A stretch of DNA of 64,000 bases from Mycoplana dimorpha (GTDB lineage: Bacteria; Pseudomonadota; Alphaproteobacteria; Rhizobiales; Rhizobiaceae), in the NCBI RefSeq assembly GCF_003046475.1, contig NZ_PZZZ01000003.1:558001-622000 (forward strand). Direction: 5' to 3'. A program made the position numbers and the translations under genes. Shown here one piece after another: positions 26,843 to 35,120 of the stretch (the first letter of the stretch is position 1; every line of letters begins with the position of its first letter). A model generated the notes under the pieces. It did no database searches and was not told where the DNA came from. It saw only the letters and a list, made by a program, of their open reading frames with translations.

Positions 26843-27390
26843 AGGCGCTGATCGAGGCGGCGGACAGGGTTCGCGAATTCCGCCTGCATCCATTGGGCTT
26901 CTTTTACCTTCAGGACGGCGTCGGCGAAGGGCGGGCGCAGCGCGTCCACGTCTGGCTTCCCGGTGGGCCGGACCGGCCAGAGAACGACCGCCACCAGCAC
27001 TCCTTCGATATCGAATCCTTGGTGGCCGTCGGACGCATGCGCAGCGAACTATTCAGCTTCGAGGAGGAGGAAGGCGGCCGCGAGGTCGAATTCGCGGTCA
27101 CCTACGATGGGAAGGCTTCGATCCTGTCGCCTTCGGGAAGAAGGGGGTGGCTGCTTCCAATCGCGTCGTTCGAGACGATTACAGGCGCCACCTATCGGCT
27201 CGAGGCAGGCGTTATCCACCGGGTATCGGTGACTGAGAGGCCTTGCATCACTCTGGTACAGACACAGGAACGGCACATCCCGATCTTCTCCTACGGTCAC
27301 GAGGACGAGGCCGCCTTCGACCGGCGGCTATGTACCGAGAGCGAGGCCGAACGAATCCGGTGTCAACTAATGGATACGGCGGGACGATAA
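26839..27390 (+). CDS. cupin-like protein coupled to the two-TM protein
   Basis: A 183-residue beta-rich protein. Possible metal ligands are HQH (52-54) and His127 (AGVIHRVSV), spaced as in cupin or cysteine-dioxygenase-like folds. Its ATG overlaps the stop of the preceding gene, so the two are made together. A function is not known. Co-translation suggests a ligand-binding or regulatory partner of the membrane protein. Confidence 0.6.
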   Translation: MKALIEAADRVREFRLHPLGFFYLQDGVGEGRAQRVHVWLPGGPDRPENDRHQHSFDIESLVAVGRMRSELFSFEEEEGGREVEFAVTYDGKASILSPSGRRGWLLPIASFETITGATYRLEAGVIHRVSVTERPCITLVQTQERHIPIFSYGHEDEAAFDRRLCTESEAERIRCQLMDTAGR

Positions 27391-27516
27391 TCGAGACGCA
27401 GATCACTGGAAATCGTCATTCCAGGAGTGGAGCTTTGCGGTCTTTCTGTCGCATGTTACCGAGGACCAACTCGAAACTGCGCCTTACGTAAGCTTTTCTG
27501 AAAATGGGAGATTATA

Positions 27517-28244
27517 GTGCGCACGATTGGCGATACTGCAGCCGAGGGCAACGAGACGTTATGGAAATACTTTCGTTTTGAGCGCTTCCTCTCAACGCTC
27601 GCGGAGAGCCGGATCTATTTTGCATCGGCTAACAGTTCATCGATCCGTTCGAAGGCGCCGTCGCCGTCCAATTGAACGTTCCGCCGCCTGATCCGCGCTA
27701 CGCCGAAATGGAGAGCGTGGAGCACGCCTTCTTCCAACTCAAACGGTTGACCAAGATAAGCTGCTGGCACCGTGCAGCCTATGAGAGTGACGCGATGTGG
27801 AAGCTCTACGCCGGAGAGCACAAGGGCATTGCGATCTGCACGACGCCCGATCGCATGCGCGCCGCCTTCAAACCCTTCCGTCTCAAACCGGATTATGGTG
27901 TCGAAGATCTGTGGGGTGGTCCGGTCCAATATGTCGACCTGACCCAAGTCCGCATGCGCGACGTCGCCATGCTCGACCGGTTCTTCTTCAAACACAGGGC
28001 TTTTGAATGGGAGCGGGAGTATCGGCTCGCAATCTCCGTTCGAACGGCCGAGGAATTCGGCGTCCGGGCCCCTGAGCACGGCATCCTTGTCGACGTCGAT
28101 CTTCCCACCTTGGTTGAACGCATCGTGCTCGGCTCAACCACAACCGAAGCGGAGCGCGCCACCGTCGCTCAACATGTGGCAGCAGCCGGGCTAAGCGATC
28201 GCCTTAAGCTTTCCACCCTTCTCGGCCAACCGCGCTATGTCTGA
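27517..28244 (+). pseudogene. DUF2971 protein, frameshifted
   Basis: GTG 27517 follows GGGAG and starts MRTIGDTAAEGNETLWKYFR and FERFLSTLAESRIYFASA, the usual DUF2971 opening (LWKY...FxxLL...L.F). Near 27635 one base is missing (GCTAACAG for something like GCTGACCAG). The other frame continues QFIDPFEGAVAVQLNVPPPD, SCWHRAAYESDAMWKLYAGE, FFKHRAFEWEREYRLAI to 28244. The two halves add up to a normal-length protein. DUF2971 proteins are of unknown function and frequent near defence genes. Either genuine inactivation or a sequencing error. Confidence 0.8.
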
Positions 28245-28554
28245 GACACAGCAAGTAGGGACCAGAGCATGCCGAGGCCCACCAGAATGATATCTTACTC
28301 GGACACCGCACTCGCGCGGCTGTTGCTGGCCATGATTGTGACATTCCGTAGTGCCGGCTTTCGGACAGCAAAACCGGACATCCAGCATACGGCCATCGTG
28401 CAGATCGAATCCGAGCAAGTCTTCGCGGCCCTTTGAATTTTAGCTTTGTCTGTCGGCAGCTATCGGTCTTGCAATGTGAGTTGCGCTTGACTTTCATGAA
28501 CTAATCTTTTGATTCAACCTTGGGGAGTAGTCGGCATAGACCGGGAGGGGTTGA
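28245..28554. other. intergenic region ahead of the ABC-3C operon
   Basis: About 310 bases, with AT content rising toward the 3' end. TTGACT at about 28486 could be a -35 element for the ABC-3C operon, but I see no convincing -10 at the right distance. No gene or RNA is recognised. Confidence 0.35.
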
Positions 28555-29724
28555 ATGAATGCCAAAGTCAAGCCAGCCAAACATAGTGCCGCTGGGCCTT
28601 ACCTCGGTTTTGCTCTTCAGCCGGTGCGGGCCTTTCATCACCTTCTGACAAGCCCGCGCGGATCATCGGTATCTTTGGAGTTCCAGGACGATGTTGCAGT
28701 CCATTATCCAAACGGGTCTCTCCGTCTCGAACAGACGAAAAGTGCGCTCAAACAGAATCCGATCGCGGATTGGGCGCCGGATCTCTGGAACACATTCCAC
28801 AACTGGTTGAAGATGCTTCAGTCCGACGCGATCAAGGCGGATGCGACCGAATACCGCCTCTATGTAGCGCCGCCGAAAGCTGGAGCCTTCGTAGAAGCAC
28901 TCACCGCTGCTACCGATGCTGCCGCCGCCAAGTCCATCACCGCAATCATACGCTCGAAGCTGGCGAAGCTGAGAAAAGACCCGGCTTGCCTAGAAAAGCT
29001 GCAATCCTTCCTCAATGCCACGGAGGAACAGCAGACAGCGATCATCACCAATTTTGCGCTGGAACCTTCCGCGGCTGATCCGCTCGAAGCGATCCGGGAT
29101 ATCCTGCGGCCAAGCGTCGCTGACATTCATCTCGACATCCTAATCAAATCGGGAATTGGCCAAGCCAAGCAGGCCTATGACCGCCTCATTCAGCGCGGCG
29201 AAATACCAATCCTTGGCGTGGACGCATTCCGGAAAGAGTTTCATGCGTTCGTCCGGCAGAACAACATGCCCGGCCTCTTGACATCGCTGGCCGCGGCGCC
29301 AGACGACACGCTGGTCGCGGATTTTGCCTCCACACGGCCGTTTTTCATCCGACAACTGGAGCTAGTCGAGGCGACCAATGATGACCTTCTGCGTGCGGTA
29401 AGCGACTATCTGCGAACTTCAGCGGACAAGGCCGATTGGGCTGATCGCGGGCTGATCTTTACAGGAAGCCTCGACACCTGGGACGATGACCTCGTACGGC
29501 GGCATCGTATGATTCGCGGGGACATCGCCGATCTACATGGCGACAAGTCGGCGACGACCCGGGGACGGCTTGTCTATCGCCAATGCGCGCAACATCAAGC
29601 CCCTCTCGAAGGCCGGGCCGTGCCCGGGCATTTTGTGCACGGCAGCTTCAACGACCTTGCCGACCGTCGGTGGATCGGGTGGCATGGCGACTTCGAGGCG
29701 CTGCTCGACGGTGACGTCCAATGA
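28555..29724 (+). CDS. ABC-3C effector: Cap4-like dsDNA nuclease domain
   Basis: A 389-residue protein. Residues 20-65 carry the restriction-endonuclease-fold core of the Cap4-like nuclease domain: Glu42, Asp45/Asp46 (LEFQDDVAVH) and QTK with Lys62. The C-terminal part has RGRLVYRQCAQHQAPLEG, VPGHFVHGSFNDLADRRWIG, WH, the pattern of the C-terminal domain of ABC-3C effectors. ATG 28555 follows GGAGGGG. Its stop overlaps the next start (ATG 29721). In the ABC-three-component systems described by Aravind and co-workers such effectors are unleashed by the SMC-like ATPase on foreign DNA. Assignment is from motifs and gene order. Confidence 0.8.
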   Translation: MNAKVKPAKHSAAGPYLGFALQPVRAFHHLLTSPRGSSVSLEFQDDVAVHYPNGSLRLEQTKSALKQNPIADWAPDLWNTFHNWLKMLQSDAIKADATEYRLYVAPPKAGAFVEALTAATDAAAAKSITAIIRSKLAKLRKDPACLEKLQSFLNATEEQQTAIITNFALEPSAADPLEAIRDILRPSVADIHLDILIKSGIGQAKQAYDRLIQRGEIPILGVDAFRKEFHAFVRQNNMPGLLTSLAAAPDDTLVADFASTRPFFIRQLELVEATNDDLLRAVSDYLRTSADKADWADRGLIFTGSLDTWDDDLVRRHRMIRGDIADLHGDKSATTRGRLVYRQCAQHQAPLEGRAVPGHFVHGSFNDLADRRWIGWHGDFEALLDGDVQ

Positions 29725-30233
29725 CCCTGGCTGCTGTGCGTGCGGACCTAACAGAACTCGAGATAGTCCAGAATCCAGCCATCGGCGCCTATCTGATCTG
29801 GAACTTCGCGCTCGGGTACCAGGAGGACGGAACCGCTTCCGTCTCTTTCTCGCTTGCCTTTCTTGTGCTTCCGATGCTGTTGCATCGCCCAACATTCGAC
29901 GAGGTGGCCGCAACGCGCAAAGCGTCTGGTCTCCCGCTCTTCGCAGCCAAATTCGACAAGGAGCGCGAGGCCCTGATGGAGTTGCACGGTCGCGCGTTAC
30001 AACTCCGCGCGCTCAGCCTCCAGTCTATCGGAGTGGCGGCCACCTCGCGGATCATCAGGATTGACTATGAGCACGCGACGCTGCGCGCCCATTCCCTCGA
30101 TCTGCTCGGCGTGAAAAAACCGAAAATCCCAGAGCGATTGAATGGCTTTTCGAGCGCCGCCGACAAGCTCGGTGCCTGGTTCTCCAAGCTTGCCATCCCC
30201 CAGATCGCATCAACACTCAGGATCGACTTCTAA
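29721..30233 (+). CDS. ABC-3C middle component
   Basis: A 170-residue protein with the middle-component opening (EIVQNPAIGAYLIWNFALGY, residues 13-32), in which NPxxGAxLLWxF is conserved, and a helical remainder (LPMLLHRPTFDEVAATRKAS, FDKEREALMELHGRALQLRA). It bridges effector and ATPase in ABC-3C systems; the exact role is not established. Overlaps the effector stop by four bases and its own stop ends exactly one base into the ATPase start. Confidence 0.8.
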   Translation: MTLAAVRADLTELEIVQNPAIGAYLIWNFALGYQEDGTASVSFSLAFLVLPMLLHRPTFDEVAATRKASGLPLFAAKFDKEREALMELHGRALQLRALSLQSIGVAATSRIIRIDYEHATLRAHSLDLLGVKKPKIPERLNGFSSAADKLGAWFSKLAIPQIASTLRIDF

Positions 30234-32191
30234 TGTATTTCCAATTGAGAAAACTGATCCTGTGGCCGCGGCACGATGGAGCGCCGCGGATCGTTGAGTT
30301 TCACCCGGGTGTCGTGAACGTTATCAGCGGCGCGTCGAAGACCGGCAAGTCTGCAGTTATCCCTATCATCGACTATTGTCTCGCTGCGGACAAATGCGCC
30401 ATCCCCGTCGGCGTCATCCGCGAGAACTGCAACTGGTTCGGCGTACTGATCGACACGATCGAAGGGCAAAAGCTTCTTGCGCGCCGCGAGCCAGGAGATC
30501 AGCAAAGCACCAGTGACATGGTGATGATTGAGGGTGACAAGATCGAGATCCCGAACCGCATCAAGGAGAAGACCCATACTGCGGCAACGGTCAAGGCGAT
30601 GCTCAATCGTCTCGCGGGCCTTACCAGTCTCGACTTCGAGCCCGATTCCGAATCGAACTTCAAGTCGCGGCCGAGCTTTCGCGACTTAATGGCGTTCACC
30701 TTTCAGCCGCAGAACATCGTCGCGAATCCCGACGTCATGTTCTTCAAGGCGGACACGACCGAGCATCGCGAAAAGCTGAAGACAATTTTCCCGTATATTT
30801 TACAAGCGGTTACAGGCGATGTCCTGCAGTCCCGTTTCGAACTCGACCGACTGAGCCGGCTCTTGCGCCGCAAGGAGAATGAACTCCGTGCGCTGATGTC
30901 AGCCGGCAATGCCTGGCGGCTCGAGGCGCAGTCCTGGCTGAGGCAGGCGGTCGAGTTCGGCCTCCTGCCTTCTGAGGGAGGGATTCCAACTGAATGGGCC
31001 GACATCGTCGATCTCCTCCGCGCCGTCGTCGAGGCCAATAGCGAAGCGGCGCATCCCAAGCTTGCCGGGATCGATGCCGCCCTCACCAGACTACAGGAAC
31101 TGCGGACCAACGAGACGGCGGTTGCGGCTGAACTCACGCAGCTCAGGCAACGGCTGAGCGAGCTAAGGCGTTTGATCGATAGCAGCGACGCCTATGGCAG
31201 TGCGCTGCGCATTCAGCGTGACCGCCTCGCCCTTTCCGATTGGCTCAAACAACTTTCTTCCGCTGATGGTCCGCAGGACCCAGTCGCACTGCTTGCAGAT
31301 GGAGATCGCAGCAAGATCGAGCAATTGAGCGACGCGTTGGCGGCGCTTGAGGTAAGGCTTCGGACACACCCGAGCATCTCCGATACGCTCGACAAGGAGG
31401 TCCTACGGCTCCGGGGCGCGGCAGAGAACGTGCTCGTTCGCCTAAACGAGATCCGCCAGGAAATCGGTATGCTTGAACGCAATTCGGTGCAAGCCAAGCA
31501 GGCGATTGACCGGTTCGATCGGATGGAGCGCTTTCTCGGCCGCCTTGAGCAGGCGCTCCTGCTCTATGACCGCACTGACCAGTCTGCAGGGCTGCGTCAG
31601 GATATCGACGGCATCAAGCAGCAGATCGAGGAACTGCAGAGGCGTGTCTCTGAGACCGAGATCGCCCGAAAGTTGCGCAACGCTCTTGACAGTATCGAAC
31701 TAACCACTGGCCGCCTCATTCCTCAGCTTGACGCTGAATGGCCGGATGCACCGGTGCGGCTGATGATCGCCGATCTGACCGTGAAGGTCATTCGAGGTAC
31801 GCGCGACGACTTTCTATGGGAGATCGGCAGCGGGGCCAATTGGCTTGCTTACCATGTTGCATTGACGCTCGCGCTCCAGCGGTTCTTCCTTGATCTGCCG
31901 CACCACCCGGTCCCGGGTCTGCTAATCTACGACCAGCCAAGCCAAGTCTATTTCCCTCGCCGCACGGCGGGTGAGGAGGCGTCCGATCCCGTCTCCTGGC
32001 GCGACGAGGATGTGGTCGCGGTGCGCAAAGTGTTCTCGTTGCTCGGACAGCAAGCAATTGCCGCTAGGAGGCGCCTCCAGATCATCGTGCTCGATCATGC
32101 TGATGAAGAGGTCTGGGGCGACCTGGAAGGCGTCGTCCTCGCGGAACAATGGCGGGATCAGGCTCTCGTACCCTATGATTGGCTGGGCTGA
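30233..32191 (+). CDS. ABC-3C SMC-like ATPase (DUF3732)
   Basis: A 652-residue SMC/RecN-like ATPase. The Walker A is GASKTGKS (33-40). A long coiled-coil middle (about 200-490) separates it from the C-terminal ATPase half: GSGANWLAYHVAL (signature-like), Walker B with LLIYDQPSQ where Asp567 is followed by Gln568 rather than the usual Glu, and an H-loop LDHAD (His622). ATG 30233 begins at the last base of the preceding stop. In ABC-3C systems this subunit is thought to sense DNA and gate the nuclease. The Gln after Walker B is seen in the DUF3732 family, so it is probably not a defect. Confidence 0.88.
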   Translation: MYFQLRKLILWPRHDGAPRIVEFHPGVVNVISGASKTGKSAVIPIIDYCLAADKCAIPVGVIRENCNWFGVLIDTIEGQKLLARREPGDQQSTSDMVMIEGDKIEIPNRIKEKTHTAATVKAMLNRLAGLTSLDFEPDSESNFKSRPSFRDLMAFTFQPQNIVANPDVMFFKADTTEHREKLKTIFPYILQAVTGDVLQSRFELDRLSRLLRRKENELRALMSAGNAWRLEAQSWLRQAVEFGLLPSEGGIPTEWADIVDLLRAVVEANSEAAHPKLAGIDAALTRLQELRTNETAVAAELTQLRQRLSELRRLIDSSDAYGSALRIQRDRLALSDWLKQLSSADGPQDPVALLADGDRSKIEQLSDALAALEVRLRTHPSISDTLDKEVLRLRGAAENVLVRLNEIRQEIGMLERNSVQAKQAIDRFDRMERFLGRLEQALLLYDRTDQSAGLRQDIDGIKQQIEELQRRVSETEIARKLRNALDSIELTTGRLIPQLDAEWPDAPVRLMIADLTVKVIRGTRDDFLWEIGSGANWLAYHVALTLALQRFFLDLPHHPVPGLLIYDQPSQVYFPRRTAGEEASDPVSWRDEDVVAVRKVFSLLGQQAIAARRRLQIIVLDHADEEVWGDLEGVVLAEQWRDQALVPYDWLG

Positions 32192-32489
32192 CGAGAGACC
32201 CCATTTGCCTACCGAATGTCCGCTATTCGAGTTTCCTTCCCGAAAGTTGCCTGTGGGCTTTCGGCCCAAATCGGCCTTTCATGCAAGCCGAGCCAATGAC
32301 CGCAAATGGCACGAAGCGGACAACGCCCGATCGCCAATTCGCCAGCCCCTCTTATAACACAGCATGTTGCATTGCATGTTGCATGGAGCAGCCGTCATCT
32401 TGTTGAAATGCCTGAAAATCAATGGAAGCATGTTGCAGCGGAATGCGACACGCTGCGAAACAAATTAACGGCTAAGCGCCTGATTTTAA
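32192..32489. other. gene-free stretch between ABC-3C operon and tRNA-Arg
   Basis: About 300 bases with no gene. It contains AATGACCGCAAATGGCACGA, a type of degenerate sequence common in rhizobial accessory DNA, and three copies of GCATGTTGCA, listed separately. Confidence 0.5.
32362..32437. repeat. three direct copies of GCATGTTGCA
   Basis: Exact copies lie at 32362-32371, 32374-32383 and 32428-32437; the first two are 12 bases apart. They sit 53 bases from the tRNA gene, where integrase/excisionase arm sites are commonly found in tRNA-integrated elements. Confidence 0.65.
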
Positions 32490-32566
32490 TGGTGATCCCG
32501 CCGCGATTCGAACGCGGGACCCCCAGATTAGGAATCTGGTGCTCTATCCTGCTGAGCTACGGGACC
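32490..32566 (-). tRNA. tRNA-Arg (anticodon CCT)
   Basis: Read on the minus strand the 77 bases form a complete cloverleaf: acceptor GGTCCCG paired with CGGGATC, D-arm GCTCAGC...GAGC, anticodon stem CCAGA/TCTGG around loop TTCCTAA (anticodon CCT), T-arm GCG TTCGAAT CGC, and an encoded CCA at the 3' end. The 3' end points toward the accessory region at lower coordinates, the usual orientation for an integration site. Confidence 0.95.
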
Positions 32567-32693
32567 ACTGACAGCACCCATACAAAAGCTGGGGGCTCAA
32601 GCCAAGTGTTTTTGGCCCGGCCGCCCGGCAATTCGCCACGTCGCAGCCGGGCGCCGGCGACGGGCGACTGGTCGGCCGTCCGCCGCGGAGATT

Positions 32694-33854
32694 TTACGCC
32701 GCCAGGCGGGACTCGGCCAGCCTGACCCAGTAGCTGACGCCGTGCGGGATCGCCTCGTCGTTGAAGTCGTAGGCCGGGTGGTGCAGGCCGGCGGTGTCGC
32801 CGTTGCCGACGAAGATGAAGGCGCCGGGGCGGGCCTGCAACATGTAGGCGAAATCCTCGCCGCCCATCATCGGGTCGAGCGCGGCGTCGACGTTGCCGCT
32901 GCCGGCGATCTCCGAGGCGATCGCCACAGCGTGGCCGGTCTCGTCGTCGTGGTTGACGACGACCGGATAGTTGCGCTGGTAGCGGACGGCGATTTCCGCG
33001 CCGTTCGCCGCAGCAATGCCGGCGCAGAGCTGGCGCATGCGGGCTTCCGCCTCCTCGCGCAGCGCCGGGTTCAGGGTGCGTACCGTGCCCGCGATGTTGG
33101 CGGTCTCCGGGATGACGTTGTGGGCGAAGCCGGCATTGAACTTCGTCACCGAGACGACCAGCGAGGCGATCGGATCGGTGCTCCGGGAGACCAGCGTCTG
33201 CAGGGCGGTGACCAGCTGCGCGCCGATGACGATGGGATCGATCGTGCGGTGCGGCTGGGCGGCGTGGCCGCCGCGGCCGGTGACGGTGATGTCGAACTCG
33301 TCGGTGGCGGCCATGATCGGACCGGGGCGGGTGCCGAACTGGCCGACCGGCATGCCCGGCATGTTGTGCATGCCGTAGACCTCGTCGATGGCAAAGCGCT
33401 CCATCATGCCGTCCTTGACCATTTCGTTGCCGCCGCCGCCGCCTTCCTCGGCCGGCTGGAAGATGACGGCGACATTGCCGTCGAAGTTGCGGGTCTCGGC
33501 CAGGTATTTCGCCGCGCCGAGCAGCATTGCCGTGTGGCCGTCATGGCCGCAGGCATGCATCTTGCCGGGTACCGTCGAGGCCCAGGGCTTGCCGCTTGTC
33601 TCGGTGACCGGCAGCGCGTCCATGTCGGCGCGAAGCCCGATCGTGCGGCCCGGGCCGCGGCCGCGGATCAGCCCGACGACGCCGGTGCGGCCGATGCCGG
33701 GCACCACCTCGTCGACGCCGAATTCGCGCAGCTTGTCGGCCACGAAGCTGGCGGTCTTCTCCACGTCGTACATCGTCTCCGGATGCCGGTGGATGTGGCG
33801 GCGCCATCCGGCGATCTCGTCCTGCATCTCGGCAGCGCGGTTCAATATGGGCAT
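32694..33854 (-). CDS. M20-family amidohydrolase (hippurate/N-acyl amino acid hydrolase)
   Basis: A 386-residue zinc-dependent amidohydrolase. It shows HRHPE near the start, CGHDGHT (102-108) with metal-binding residues, the catalytic pair Glu136-Glu137 (QPAEEGGGG), a dimerisation-domain segment GRGGHAAQPH and the C-terminal MGGEDFAYML. It removes acyl groups from N-acyl amino acids such as N-acetyl or hippuryl forms. It is the first core gene right of the tRNA and is divergent from the carboxypeptidase. Confidence 0.92.
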   Translation of the reverse strand: MPILNRAAEMQDEIAGWRRHIHRHPETMYDVEKTASFVADKLREFGVDEVVPGIGRTGVVGLIRGRGPGRTIGLRADMDALPVTETSGKPWASTVPGKMHACGHDGHTAMLLGAAKYLAETRNFDGNVAVIFQPAEEGGGGGNEMVKDGMMERFAIDEVYGMHNMPGMPVGQFGTRPGPIMAATDEFDITVTGRGGHAAQPHRTIDPIVIGAQLVTALQTLVSRSTDPIASLVVSVTKFNAGFAHNVIPETANIAGTVRTLNPALREEAEARMRQLCAGIAAANGAEIAVRYQRNYPVVVNHDDETGHAVAIASEIAGSGNVDAALDPMMGGEDFAYMLQARPGAFIFVGNGDTAGLHHPAYDFNDEAIPHGVSYWVRLAESRLAA

Positions 33855-33982
33855 GCGCGTTTCCTGTCACCGTTGCGGCCGAAATCGGCCTGGATTGCAT
33901 CGAGGGCCTTTGCCATCAGCCTGCCATATAGGCTAAATAGGCGGATCGATCGAGACAACTCCCGACATCCGAGGACAGGCAC

Positions 33983-35107
33983 TTGCAGATTACCGGACGA
34001 TTGATTCGCCGCAAGACGGCACGCATGGGGGTAGCCGTCGCGCTCGTCTCCGCGTTCCTGGCAACTGCGGCGATGGCCGAAGGCGGGCCGCGCCTTCTGG
34101 TCGACGTCAACTCGCTGAAGGTGATCGAGCATCGGGATGCCTTCCGGAAGTGGTATCCGGCCTCGCTGACCAAGCTGATGACGGCCTATACGGTGTTTCG
34201 CGCCATCAAGGCCGGCGAGATCACGCTCGAGACGCCGGTGGTGATGAGCAAGACCGCCGCCGCCGAGCCGCCGAGCAAGATGTATTTCAAGCCGGGGCAG
34301 GCGCTAACCCTCGACAGCGCGCTGAAAATCATGCTGGTCAAGTCGGCCAACGACGTCACGGTGGCGATCGCCGAGGCCGTCGGCGGCTCCAAGCAGGCCT
34401 TCGTCAACCGGATGAACGCCGAGGCCGCCCGCATCGGCATGACCTCGACGCACTTCGTCAATCCGCACGGCCTGCCCGGCAAGGGCCAGTACACGACCGC
34501 CCGCGACCTTGCGGTGCTGGCCGTGATGCTCAAGCGCGAGTTCCCGCAATACGCGCCCTATTTCGCGCTGGAAGGTTTTACCACCGGCAAGAAGCAGTAC
34601 CCGAACTTCAACATGCTGATCGGCCGGTTCGACGGCGCCGACGGGATGAAGACCGGCTTCATCTGCGCGTCGGGCTTCAACCAGGTCTCGTCCGCCACCC
34701 GCAACGGCCGCAGCGTCATCTCTGTCGTCCTCGGCGAGGAGAGCCTCGGGGCGCGCGCCGACGAATCGGCGCGGATGCTGCAAAAGGGCCTGACGGAACG
34801 CGGCGGCGGGCCGACGCTCACCGGTCTGGTGCCCTATGGCGAGACGGCCGAGGTGACCGACATCTCCCAGGAGATCTGCAACAAGCATGCCGCCAAGGTG
34901 CGCAGCGAAGGCCGCGACGAGGCGGGCCGGCAGAAGCTCTTGTCGCCCTTTATCACCGAGATGAACCGTCCGCCGCGCTTCGTCTTCGCCGGGCTGATCT
35001 CGGGCGGCGCCACGAAGGCAGGCGCCAGCGAGCAGGCTTCGGTCGGGGACGGCGGCGAGGCCACTGCCGCCAACATCCCGATTCCCGTCCCGCGCCCAAC
35101 CTTCTGA
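33983..35107 (+). CDS. D-alanyl-D-alanine carboxypeptidase (PBP5/DacF-like)
   Basis: A 374-residue penicillin-binding protein that trims the terminal D-Ala of peptidoglycan stem peptides in the periplasm. It has a signal peptide (VAVALVSAFLATAAMA), the SLTK active-site motif (Ser61), SAN (121-123) and KTG (223-225). A proline/alanine-rich tail replaces the amphipathic anchor seen in E. coli PBP5. The start is TTG 33983 with GAGG eight bases upstream; no closer ATG exists except one at residue 15, inside the signal peptide. Confidence 0.92.
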   Translation: MQITGRLIRRKTARMGVAVALVSAFLATAAMAEGGPRLLVDVNSLKVIEHRDAFRKWYPASLTKLMTAYTVFRAIKAGEITLETPVVMSKTAAAEPPSKMYFKPGQALTLDSALKIMLVKSANDVTVAIAEAVGGSKQAFVNRMNAEAARIGMTSTHFVNPHGLPGKGQYTTARDLAVLAVMLKREFPQYAPYFALEGFTTGKKQYPNFNMLIGRFDGADGMKTGFICASGFNQVSSATRNGRSVISVVLGEESLGARADESARMLQKGLTERGGGPTLTGLVPYGETAEVTDISQEICNKHAAKVRSEGRDEAGRQKLLSPFITEMNRPPRFVFAGLISGGATKAGASEQASVGDGGEATAANIPIPVPRPTF

Positions 35108-35120
35108 GCAGGAAGCGACC

